A program made the translations under genes and the position numbers. A stretch of 64,000 nt of DNA. It comes from Narthecium ossifragum (taxonomy: Eukaryota; Streptophyta; Magnoliopsida; Dioscoreales; Nartheciaceae). The stretch covers positions 23,019,648 to 23,083,647 of the forward strand of contig OY986967.1 of NCBI GenBank assembly GCA_963920575.1. The letters run 5' to 3'. The notes below the pieces were generated by a model, which made no database searches, was not told where the DNA came from, and worked only from the letters and a program-made list of their open reading frames with translations. This document shows, piece by piece, positions 23,216-33,495 of the stretch (positions within the stretch are counted from its first letter, which is position 1; every line of letters begins with the position of its first letter).

Positions 23216-25097
23216 ATGATTCTTCACAACATGGATTGGAAGGTGAACCAGGGAAAGATTGGAACCTTCATGTTATGGCTACTAATTCTCTCCACCATCT
23301 TTTTCCTATCCCCTCTCTATTCCTCCAGCCCTTTTGTTGGTCTCATTCTCAATGATCGAAGTCATAACCATAGTCTCACAGCCATAGAAAACCTCAACCA
23401 AAGTCTCACACAAAATGAAAGCTATAACCAGAGCCAGGTGTTCATCCCAAATTCGTCTCCTGTTGGTAAGAAAGATTGCTATTAGATCTTCCCATAATGG
23501 CTACATCCGAATTTACTATATCCAGTCTCTTTTTTTTCAGATGGAAGTGAAGAGGTGTGTGATTACTCTGATGGCAAATGGATAAGAGACACAAGAGGTT
23601 CTCTGTATACCAACTGGAGCTGTCCGACGCTCCCTGACCTGAAGAACTGTGCCAAATACGGGAAGGACCCTGACTACATCAACTGGAGATGGAAGCCGGA
23701 CAGGTGTGAGCTGCCTTGGTTCGATGCAAAGTTGTTTCTGAGCATCGTTCGGGGAAGGACTCTCGCCTTCGTTGGTGACTCCCTCGCCGGGAATCAGATG
23801 GATTCCCTGCTCTGCCTTCTCTCTCAGGTGTGTTTATAGCTCAACTCTTGCAAGTCTGACAGTTTTACTTCTCCTTGACACATGAAGAAATACTAGGAGT
23901 ATAACAATTGGAAGGGTGCATTTGGTACTTTAATTGAACTTCACTGAAAGTAATTGCAATAAGAGGCTGCATAGTATTCAAAATCCATGTATCATGAGAA
24001 GGTATATGAATATGATAACCATTTGGTATAATTCAACACACCATTATCTGTAGTTCAATCTTAAAATTTTAATCTATGACGTCCTAAGAACTGTTTTAAT
24101 CATAATATTTGCTTATAAAAGTGTACAAGTTTTGATACTTAGGAATTCAAGGTAGAATGAAGCCAAGTCGACAAAGTTTGATTTATACTAAAGATATATT
24201 TATCTCATGGAAATTAAGGCAATTTTAGAAAGAAAATTGCATTATGCTATCTCTGTATCACTTCTTCTCCATTGTCGTCTCTGAATAATTTAAGTTTTTG
24301 ATGAATATTTATCTATTTGTTTGCAGGTAGAAGCCCCAGAGAACACCTACAAGGATGATAAAAACAAATTTCAAATTTGGTACTTCCCCTCGCATAATTT
24401 CACTCTCAGAGTCATATGGGCAGAATTCCTTGTAGTAGGAACAGAAAGAGTTACAAATGGAACACCTTCAGGTGTGTTCGACATACACTTGGACAAGAGC
24501 AACCCAGAATGGACCAAGATACTCCCGAAGGTACAATACCTTGTCATCTCATGTGGGAACTGGCTCCTCGGCAGGAAAATCTACTTTCATAAGGATGACA
24601 GCCTTATGGGATGTGCTTTGTGTAAAGAATCAAACTTGACACGCCTTGGTATTAAATTTTCCATCAGAAATGTTTTCAGAACTGCTCTGGAATCTGTCAG
24701 CAAATGTGAGAACTGTGAAGGGATGCTTACTGTACTAAGGACCTTCACAGCCTCACATTTTGAGGGTGGCTCATGGTTTACAGGAGGATATTGTAACAGA
24801 ACTCAACCTTTGGATGATAGTGAATTAAACTTAGATGGAGATCATTGGGATATTAAAAAGATTCAAGTGGAAGAGATGCAGAGAGTGACACAGAAAACAG
24901 GCAGAATGAAGAACCGGTTTGCGCTGATAGATGTGACTAAGGCTATGATGATGAGGGCAGATGCACACCCTGGATCAAATCGGAGTAAGAAATGGAACAA
25001 GAATCTGAATGATTGCTTGCATTGGTGCTTGCCAGGCCCTGTTGATATGTGGAATAATCTATTATTGGAGATTCTTAAGAAGGATTCATTGGTTTGA
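23216..25097 (+). CDS. TBL: TBL-4: PMR5N/PC-esterase O-acetyltransferase, TBL19-22/27-like
   Basis: Exons 23216-23465, 23541-23827 and 24327-25097, with intron phases 1 and 0, encode 435 aa. The N-terminus has one membrane anchor (about residues 13-36) and a stalk with several N-x-S/T sequons. PMR5N begins at the CDYSDG motif (C90). The GDS is at 162-164, but the usual Arg after it is Gly (GDSLAGNQ). DxxH is D408/H411 in DCLHWCLPGPVD. Known members of this clade acetylate xyloglucan in the Golgi, and that is the likely but inferred role. An out-of-frame ATG lies at 23194, where TBL-5 has its start; a 4-base difference puts it out of frame here, so translation probably begins at 23216 or 23231. 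Confidence 0.9.
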
Positions 25098-26093
25098 GGA
25101 ATTCTTAAACATTGCTCTACAAACAGCATCATTGGGAATTTTTGGGGTATATTTTGATTAAACTAAACTCAGGGCTATATATGAATGACCCTTGAGATTG
25201 TATTTTACAGTATGAAACAATGGGTACATCAATTCTTTCCAGAGCTATCCTGCTGAGGATTCTCTCTAACAAACCGCTATTGGTTACACTAACTCTTGAT
25301 AATGATCTACATCTTAAAGAGGAAAGCCTAGTAGCAAAGGGGAAGCTAGGGCACAATCCTCTAAATCTTAGAGGATTCCTGTAACCTAGGGAAACGGGCA
25401 CACATAAACCCTAGACTAGCAGTCCGTTAATTAGTTGCTAAACTTTATTAGGATTTTACATCAATTTGACTAAGAAACTAGCCTAAATTAGCCCAAAATC
25501 TTGAGAATGGATCTATGTGCGTGTCTTTTTATATGTACGTGTGTTAGATTAGATGCTAGTAGTTCAATGATTTTGATCTTTGTAGGAAGTTGTTTATAAT
25601 ATGCTCAACACATGATTGTATGAATGCCCAACTGAGTTGTGCATTCATTTTAGAAGCCAATTCTGAAAGTCTGGTTAATACGTAGGGCCTTCATTCTTTT
25701 ACAGACTTCGTTTTTGTATATCGTTGAACGTGAGCATTAATTCTATACCAAGATTAAATACATATAATTCAGCATTAGGACTCCAGATTATTGTTCTCTT
25801 CGCAGCTGATGTAAAACTAAGAATCTGTCTTAGGGTGATGAATATGGAGATCAAATAAGCATGTTAAGAGTTTGATATATTCGGACGAAATATTTACATC
25901 ACGAAACATGTAGATGGGCAAAATGTTATGAGCTGCAAATCTGTGTACAATTAAGCTTCCTGTTTAGCCAATCTATAGGAATCACCATGAAAAAAAAGTC
26001 CGTATGTATGGCATTTGCCCCTTTAAGCCTGATGTGTTACAAACATGTTGTTAAATCGTTACAAACTCAATCAAATATTAAATTTATAATCTT
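25098..26093. other. TBL-4 downstream and start of the copied TBL-5 upstream region
   Basis: There is no gene. The interval 25560-25655 matches 21600-21690 (ATGATTTT.ATCTTTGTA, then GAGTTGTGCATTCATT), so the duplicated promoter-side sequence of TBL-5 begins here, far from its gene, because transposons have split it. Confidence 0.5.
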
Positions 26094-26104
26094 TATTCAA
26101 TCAA

Positions 26105-26990
26105 TATTTTTTTTTTGGATTAGTTGAGCCCGAAGGCTAAATTTCTACATCATCATACTATCCAAAACATCGACGACACCATCTCGCAATCCCATCAACC
26201 ATAGCATTACAAAATCTAGGAAAATGCAAAAATAAAACTGACTCAAAAAACAAGACCTCTTTCCAAATATGTCTTGCCGTTGGCATAACCTTCGCTGGCC
26301 AAACTCAAAAACCCTTTACAATATGCACCGCCATCATCGAGTCCGACATAAGAACAACCTTGATTAGCCCATGTGCTATGCAAAACCTCAACCCCAACTC
26401 AATCGCCAACATCTCAGTATATAAAGCAGAGCTTGCGTCAACTGACGTCCCCATGGCCCAAATCACATTATCTTGTGCATCCACACACACAACACTGACC
26501 GTTGCCTCCCTAGTTCTCTGATCAAAAGCACCGTCAACCTTCACCACAGTACTCTTCACCTCCATCCCCCTCTGAATCTTCTCATTCTTCTTCTTCTTCT
26601 CACTAAACTCCACAGCCTGACGCCGAATTCTCCTCACCAGCACATTCGCCAAATCCCATTCCCCTTCAAACACAATTTTGTTTCTATCCTTCCAGATGAT
26701 CCACACTCTATATCTTATAAAAGTCTTTAAAGTTCTAGCACGAGCATGGCTTGATGAGGCAAAGAGACCTTGCCAAATCTCCTTCGGGCTCCCAGCAAGA
26801 CCTGGTAAGCCCTCTTCAATAGCGATTGTAGCAAAGATCCTTCGTATCAGTGGGCACTCCAGGATAGCATAGAAGATAGTCTCCGAACCTTACCTATATC
26901 TAGGGCAATCCCTGTCCGAGGTGCCACAATACCTCCATAAACTCTCCCTTACCGCCAATTTCCCATGAAAAACTTTCCAGATAAAGTGAT
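26105..26990 (-). mobile_element. LINE 3' fragment (zf-RVT and RNase H region)
   Basis: The minus strand encodes remnants of the reverse-transcriptase zinc-binding region (FIWKVFHGKLAVRESLWRY, interrupted by a stop) and then an open 133-codon stretch, 26706-26305. This stretch begins WIIWKDRNKIVFEGEW and continues with RNase H-like motifs such as VKVDGAFDQ and VVLMSDSMMAV. The 3' end is a poly-A tract seen as the T-run at about 26108 on the plus strand. The element is 5'-truncated, which is usual for LINEs. It sits in the copied upstream region of TBL-5. Confidence 0.75.
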
Positions 26991-28296
26991 ATTCAATCAC
27001 TACACTATTGAATAGAATATCGGTGAAATCCGGAGTAGATCCACAGAGAAAACAATAATAGAGGTGATATCAATTCTCAAAATCCTAAATCTAAACAGTT
27101 TAATTAAAGATGGATTTGAGTTATCTAAACTAGAAATAAAAGGTTGATCGATTGAAATCAATGAAGAGTTTAGTTAGGAATTACTCAATCCGTCTTAGTT
27201 TCATTATTAGTCTTCTATATTTATTATCTTATTTCATTCTTTCAAAATTATGGATTATATGGCTACAAGCTCATATAAATCTCTAAAAGTAAGTTAATGT
27301 TTCTAACGACATAATCTATCTTTGCTTAGCATAAATTGTCTTCAATTTTACAATTATTTTAAGTTATTTTACTCCTAATGACCTTAGAATAACCTATTTT
27401 CACTTAGCATAGCTTTTCTAAAAAATAAACCAAAAATTTCATTAAAATATCTCATAAATCTGTACAAACAATTACAGAAAGTTTGCACGACTGAAGGTAT
27501 CTCAAGGGAGTTCTACTCCTTGAAATCCCTAATCAATAAAATTGTATTTATGCGATAATTCATCGAGAAGTTCATAAGATTCAAACTAAAGAAAGACCAA
27601 AACTACATTAGGATTTCACGAGATCCTTAAATATAAGAATTTAGTCACTCATATTGTGGATGAAGGCCATCAGATTGGGAAAGAAAGTCGTCGCCGTCCG
27701 TACCCTCGCCGTCTTTTCTTTCCTCCTTCAAAAATAGTCAAAAAGATGGGAAACTCGGTCTGAAATAGCTCTATTTATAGCAGCAACCTCGGAACATGGT
27801 TCAGTAGTCATAACTGGACATAAATTCTGATTTTCCTAATTTCAGTACTTGCCATGTCAGAAAACCGATCGATCGGGACCAATTCCGATCCAATGATTCA
27901 AGATGTTTCGCTGGGCCGGTTGCCGCTACGTCATGAATTAATTTCTTTAGCTTTTTAATTTCAACTTTCCTAGATTTGATTTTGCTTCAAAAACGGCGCC
28001 AATTTATATAGAATCTCACAAAATCTTTAGCATTAAAGTTGTAGCCCTTCAAGTCTTCTTTCATCTCCCAGAATTTTAGGACTTTTATATTTTTGTTGTG
28101 AATTTTGGTGATTTATTTCCAACGGGCGGCGAAGTAATCTTTTTGCATAATTTAGTAATTTTTGATCGAATTTCTTATAATTCTTCCCAACTCATACATA
28201 AATATGAAATCAAACAATAACATATCAAATACACCTACTCTTGGACTAACACAGGTAATTTAAACGGTTTAATTATGTATAATATATGACTTATCA
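26987..28296 (-). mobile_element. LTR-like block in LINE, minus orientation
   Basis: On the minus strand the block starts TGATAAG at 28296. It contains CCGATCGATCGG, a TATA-like GCTATAAATAGAGC near 27780, a CTCTGTGGATCTACTCCGG segment near its end, and CA at 26987. The order of features mirrors the solo LTR at 10508-12251, which has CCGATCGATC, then CTATAAATAGG, then CTGTGGATTCGACTCGGA. Only 3-4 bases of target duplication are visible (AAG/AAAG), so the exact ends are uncertain. There are no internal genes. Confidence 0.5.
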
Positions 28297-28850
28297 AAGC
28301 TGTAATTGGTTCAACCAATCAAAAAAGAAAAAACAACAAAACCCAACCATGTCGATGAATTAACTAAGAGAATATTCAACATTTTGCTATAGAAGCACCA
28401 TAACCAAAGGTAACATTATACTATCGCGAAGATTAGAATAAGGGCTGAGGAATCCCTGTTGGTTGTTAGGCCTATACTACTCATGACTGAATCTGTACTT
28501 TGGAATCAATCCTCTAAGCTGAAAGATTATAAAAATGACTATTACCAAAGGAGCACAGATAAAAAGAAGGATGGCAAAGAACAAAGAATTAGCTCATAAT
28601 TGGAAGGACTAAATATACATATGGTACATACTCTTGAAATCAAACAAGCTTTGTGCTGCATTGATCAGTGTTGGACTGGAATTATTTGGCATCAGCATCC
28701 TGTGGTCCAATGTAATTTAATGGTACTTCCGATCTTATCACAGAGGAAAGAAAGAAAAGGAAGTTCAACTTTAGTTGGTTTTCTTTTATTTTTTCAGTTT
28801 GCAACACTATACTATTACATCACAAGCTAATAAACTTTGTTATGCTATAT
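28297..28850. promoter_or_regulatory. Second block of the duplicated TBL-5 upstream region
   Basis: About 28345-28475 and 28785-28840 align with 22130-22290 and 22440-22520 upstream of TBL-4, including TTGTTAGGCCTATAC. There is no gene. Confidence 0.5.
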
Positions 28851-29554
28851 TTAAAACGGATAATTACCTATTAGTCTCATTGGGAGACTAATTTTACCGA
28901 TTAGTCTGGATTGGAAGACCTTAACCCGTTTAGTCCCCCTAATTCATGTTTTATGACCAAAATGCCCTCGAGGCCGGCTCGTCGTCCCCAACATCTCGTC
29001 GCGAGATCGCGATCCCGTCGGAGGTTGCTGATCTCGTGGGTGATCCCGTCGGAGGTCGCTGATCTCGTTTGGGTTGGCCTGTGAGGTTTGGGTTGACCGG
29101 CGGTGAGGGATTTAGGGCAATTTGGAAGGTAAGGGGTTGAGATCGAGGTTGAGCGAAGGCGGCTGTTGTGAGTGGGGACGATGGGGAGTTCGTCGGAGAA
29201 GACGAAGGGCGACGGAACGACGTTAGATGGAGTCGTGGGATTAGGAGAGAGGTGATAGTAACCTTGGACGGTGGAGAGGATGGCCGGGAAGTAGAGAAGG
29301 AAGGTGATCGGCGGAAAGGGGATGGGTTTTGAGATGAGGAAGAATGAAGCCGACTTCCTGTGCTGCTGACTTCAGTTTCCCCTCTTAATAACCCTTTTCT
29401 TCCGTTTCCCCTCTTAATAACCCTGATTTTTGAAATTGTGCTACATGTGCTGCTGACTTCAGTCCAACTGTCTTTTCAACTACGATCATTTTTGCATCTA
29501 CCATGGATCCACCTTGTTCAGGAACATTTCCATCTTTCTCTTCATCACGCGAAC

Positions 29555-30335
29555 ACTAACCAATTATGAAAAGTAATTATCAAAATTATGAAAAGTAACT
29601 CTCAGCATCGTGGAAAGTAACTACCAAAATTATGGAAAGTACCTACCACCAAAATTATAGATTGTAACTACCAAAATTATGGAAAGTAATTATCAAAATT
29701 ATAAAAAGTAACTACCAGTATTGTGGAAAGTAACTACCAAAATTATGAAAAGTAACTATCACCAAAATTGTGGAAAGTAACTACCACCAAAATTATAAAA
29801 AGTAACTACCACTAAAATTATGGAAAGTAACTACCAGCATTGTGGAAAGTAACTACCAAAATTAAGGAAAGTAACTACCACCAAAATTATGGAAAGTAAC
29901 TACCAAAATTATGAAAAGTAACTACCAAAATTATGGAAAGTAACTACCACTAAAATTGTGGAAAGTAACTACCAAAATTATGGAAAGTAACTACCACCAG
30001 CATTGTGGAAAGTAACTACCATCAGTATCATTGTGAAAAGTAACTACCAAAATTATGGAAAGTAACTACCACCAGTATTGTGAAAAGTAACTACCAAAAT
30101 TGTGGAAAGTAACTACCACCAGCATTGTGGAAAGTAACTACCACAAGCATTGTGGAAAATAACTACCACTAGCATTGTGGAAAGCAATTTCCACCAGCAT
30201 TGTGGAAAGTAACTACCATCAACATTGTGGAAAGCAACTACCAGAATTTTGGAAAGTAACTACTAACTGGCAGTTACTTTCCACAATGCTAGTAGTTACT
30301 TTCCACAATTTTGGTGGTAGTTACTTTCCATAATT
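29555..30335. repeat. GTGGAAAGTAACTACCA minisatellite with inverted end
   Basis: More than 30 units of the form CAAAATTATGGAAAGTAACTAC, or CAGCATTGTGGAAAGTAACTAC, follow one another with variable 18-27 bp spacing. From about 30268 the same word appears in reverse (TAGTTACTTTCCACAAT) three times. The array can fold back on itself. It lies inside the Mutator-like element, where such subterminal arrays are known. It is not a CRISPR array. Confidence 0.85.
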
Positions 30336-30751
30336 GTTTGCAGTTATCAATTCTTTGTATATGTTGACCAAAATAATTATGTGGAAGAATTAGAATTTAA
30401 TCGTCCTCTTGGTTTCATTAGTAATCTATTTAGGCCTTATTATTACTATTATTATTTTGAGCTAAAATCCTAGATTACCTAGCATTTATCTCCTTCAGAT
30501 ATACTTTTCTTGGGCCAAAGTTTTCCTAGCCTGCACACGCTTAAGCCCATACCCCAAAAGCGGCCTACTCTAGCGACATATAGTGAACGATGGGCTAGCC
30601 CAGCCCACCTATCTATTACGCCCACGTCCACTCCCACCAACCCCGTCTCTCCATCTCTCTCCTCTCGTCACTCTCTCTCTATCTGGGACAGCTGTGGAAC
30701 GACTCGTCGTCTAGATCTCGATCTCTTCTCGCAAAACATTCTCCGGTGGCC

Positions 30752-31207
30752 ATGAAGCAGCTTCACAAGCAATCGAGCCACCTCCAGGGGTCGTCACAGC
30801 TCCCCACACACTCCCCTGGCTACACCGCCACCGCGAAGCCCTCCTCTAATGCCACGAAGCGCCACTATCTCCTCCGAGAGCAGCGCCTGCTCTTCGTCCT
30901 ACTCGGCGCGCTCCTCACCTCCTCCATATTCCTCATCCTTCCCTCCCTCTCCCCACAGCCCCAACACCCCAGTCGCCTCTTCGTCCCTTACTCACCCGCC
31001 AAGACCACCACGTCCTCCGCCTTCGATGTGGGCGGCGGAGGCGGCGGTACGAGGAGGGTTGCGGTGGGCCTGCGGACGCCAGGGCAGCGGATCGTCGTCA
31101 CCGGGGGCGCTGGGTTCGTCGGGCCGGGGGGCGGGGCAGGGCGCCGGCGCCGGACGCGAGGGTGGGTACTGGGGATGGGGTATGGGTATGGGTATGGATA
31201 CAAATAA
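30752..31207 (+). pseudogene. UXS: UDP-glucuronate decarboxylase (UXS) 5' fragment
   Basis: The frame starts at ATG 30752 with MKQLHKQSS. It continues through the REQRLLF motif, a membrane anchor (FVLLGALLTSSIFLIL), a Gly-rich linker, and the Rossmann start RIVVTGGAGFVG. It then loses homology and ends in a Gly/Tyr repeat at TAA 31205-31207. Full UXS proteins are about 400 or more residues and make UDP-xylose from UDP-glucuronate in the Golgi; this piece lacks the catalytic YxxxK part. About 250 bases upstream look like the original pyrimidine-rich leader. It could still be transcribed as a truncated membrane protein of 151 or so residues, but capture by a transposon is the simpler reading. 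Confidence 0.75.
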
Positions 31208-31319
31208 AAATCATAGGGGTAGTTTAGTCCAATAAAAATTTAAAGATTTAATGATAAATTAGTATTTTATAAAAGACTTATCGATAATTCTTTTTTAAAA
31301 AAAAACATGCCAATCACAT

Positions 31320-33005
31320 TGCAATTATGTATTCAGGTCAATTGGTCATCTTGGGTGGAGCAGTATAGGAGAGCGGAGCATCCTTAGTCGGTACATGGAG
31401 GAGGAGAACCGAGGGTTACAAACTGAGAAACTTGAAGTTCGTGCCTTGGGGAGCAACATGTAGCTCTTGTCACCCTACAGGAAAAATTGGTGGTAAAGAA
31501 GCTAGTGGGTGGATGCAGGGATTGAAATTCTGCTTTCTTTCATAAGCTTGTATCCTTCGAAATGTATTGCTCCAGGGTAAAGGAATTGGTTGATGAAAAT
31601 GATGTCAATTGAGGAATTCTCGTGTTGTTGCAAAGAGACCTACACATGCGGCTAGCTTGATGGATGATCGTATGTCGATGTGGGCTGCTATAACAAGGGA
31701 GAAGTATTAATGGACTGGACCTCTCCCAACGGCTAGATGCAAGAAACCGTGCTCTACACTTTGGCAGGCAATTAGTAGGGCTACGGGGGAACTTCGAGCA
31801 GGTATTCGTTTCACGCCAGCTCTTAATAGTCAGCTCGATCCATTGCAGGATTGGTGGTGCGGCGAAGGGCCTTTCTTCTCTTGGCCGGCGTTGGTAAGAT
31901 CGGATGGTCTCTTGGGGAACTCAAAACTGGGTAGTTTGATGACTAACGGGGCCTGGTGCGCGGAGAAGGTGATAGAGCAGTTTCATCCGGCCTTGGCACA
32001 ACTGGTGTTTGATGTGTGAATTGATACAACGGTGGGCAAGTATATGGCGAGGTGGGCATTCAGTTGCTCAGGGAGGTCGGACTCGGGATCTATATATTGT
32101 TGGCTGATTGCGCAAGAACATGCGGTTATTTCACCTATTCATCGTGAGGAATGACTTAACTGTTGGAACACTCCAGTTGGACCTCGTGCTAGACAATTTA
32201 TCTGAAAAATCCTACATATGAAGATCCATGCTCGTGACTTGCTATGGCGGACTGGGCTGATCTAGGATAAGGCATGTCCCTGTGGTTGCGGGGAGGATGA
32301 ATCCATTTGTCATATCCTCATGGAATGTCCTTTTACACAAGGTCTGGGATCTCATCTTACCTAGGAGGGATAGGCTGAGTTATGATGATCTTTTTGGCTT
32401 TTCTCTCCCCCTGATTGGTTATGGCCTTTGGCTCTTATGGAAGGAAAGAAATGAGCTCATTTGGATAGATGCTAGTTGCTCACCATAAGCTTTGGGTTGG
32501 TGGATTTGGAAGATGGCAGGGGAATTCTGGCGCAGTAAAGGGTGGAGGACTCAAACTCAGCAGATAGGTGGAGCCAGGCAATAGGGCGATTGTGTCTTGT
32601 AAACAGATGGTGCGTGAGCTCATGGCTCTAATGTAGCTGGCATAAGTGTGATTTGTTGGGAGGGTGATGGGAGCACACCATCTTGGACGTTATCTGAGAA
32701 TGCTCTTGCCTATAGCAAAAATAAGGTGAGATGTTGGCTATACTTAGGGCCCTGGAAGAAGATGTGACGCGGGGAATGCGGGATGTCATCATTGCGTCTG
32801 ACTCCAGACATCGTGTGAATTCTATCAATGAGATAGAGGTATGGAACACAGGTATGGAGGCCACACTAAGGAAAATTTAGAGTAAGGTTGTCTTCATGGG
32901 TGGAGTAATTTTCATATCTGTACCGTGTGATGCTATGCGGTGACCCATGATCTTGTATGACGGGCTAAACATGGGGTCCGCGGTTAGCAAAAAGAAAATA
33001 TCTTG
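31320..33005 (+). mobile_element. Decayed LINE 3' region
   Basis: With several stops and shifts, the plus strand reads as reverse-transcriptase C-terminal sequence. Recognisable pieces include the zinc-binding motif CPCGCGEDESICHILMECPF near 32280 and an RNase H-like VIIASDSRHRVNSI near 32800. It is a different and older family than the fragment at 26105. No open reading frame of useful length survives. Confidence 0.6.
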
Positions 33006-33008
33006 GGC

Positions 33009-33495
33009 GGAGCAGTTGGGCCATTGAATCTTCCAGGCATCTTCAACAGTCAAGTTGATGTTGGCGGGTAAAATATTGCATGTGATTGGATTAAGACAGC
33101 TCAGATAGAATACCCTCAAGAAGAAACTTAGATCTAATCAAACAATGCCTATTTCCAGCTGGCCCTGTGGATGACCTGCTACAAATTAATTAGTTGGCCA
33201 CTCGCTCTCTATAATATAACATAATGAAATTGGTGGCATCTTTAAATAAAATAATGAATTCAGAAGTTAGTCTACTTTGTCCTGCAGAATCATGGGGCCA
33301 TATGATAGGTACTATATCCCCAATTTGCAAAACCTCTGGCAAGCTATATGAGGTGTCTGATGGAAAGATCCAAGATTCCTAAATGCTACTTGCCATGTGA
33401 CCTGCAGAGAAGCTACCGCCATAGACTAGACCCTCTGTTTTGTCTCTTGCATAGCATCATTCCTCAATGGCATCAATGAAGCCATAGAGAGATAA
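33009..33495. promoter_or_regulatory. Proximal upstream region of TBL-5
   Basis: The segment aligns with sequence upstream of TBL-4 (22580-23060) and partly with that of TBL-6, sharing GCAGTTGGG.CATTGAAT and GTCCTGCAGAATC. It is the closest uninterrupted part of the copied promoter. No TATA box is obvious. Confidence 0.45.

Larger units (their letters stand above)
28855..31290. mobile_element. Mutator-like element carrying a UDP-xylose synthase gene fragment
   Basis: The left arm (ATAATTACCTATTAGTCTC, near 28859) is loosely matched by the reverse complement of the right arm (GAATTATCGATAAGTCTTT, near 31290), and both continue with ACTAATTT words. Between the arms lie a GC-rich stretch (28970-29300) with TCCCGTCGGAGGT-type repeats, a large minisatellite, and the 5' end of a UXS gene including its leader. 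This arrangement fits a Pack-MULE. The arms are degenerate and no clean target duplication was identified. Confidence 0.5.

Noticed and set aside
26094..26999. TATTCAATCA on both sides as target duplication of the LINE at 26105
   Set aside because: The right copy overlaps the start of an LTR-like block and LINE coding sequence; CAATCAA near 28316 is an equally good partner, so neither can be chosen.
29555..30335. Repeat array that could be mistaken for a CRISPR
   Set aside because: Units vary in length and sequence, there are no unique spacers of constant size, and the genome is a plant nucleus.
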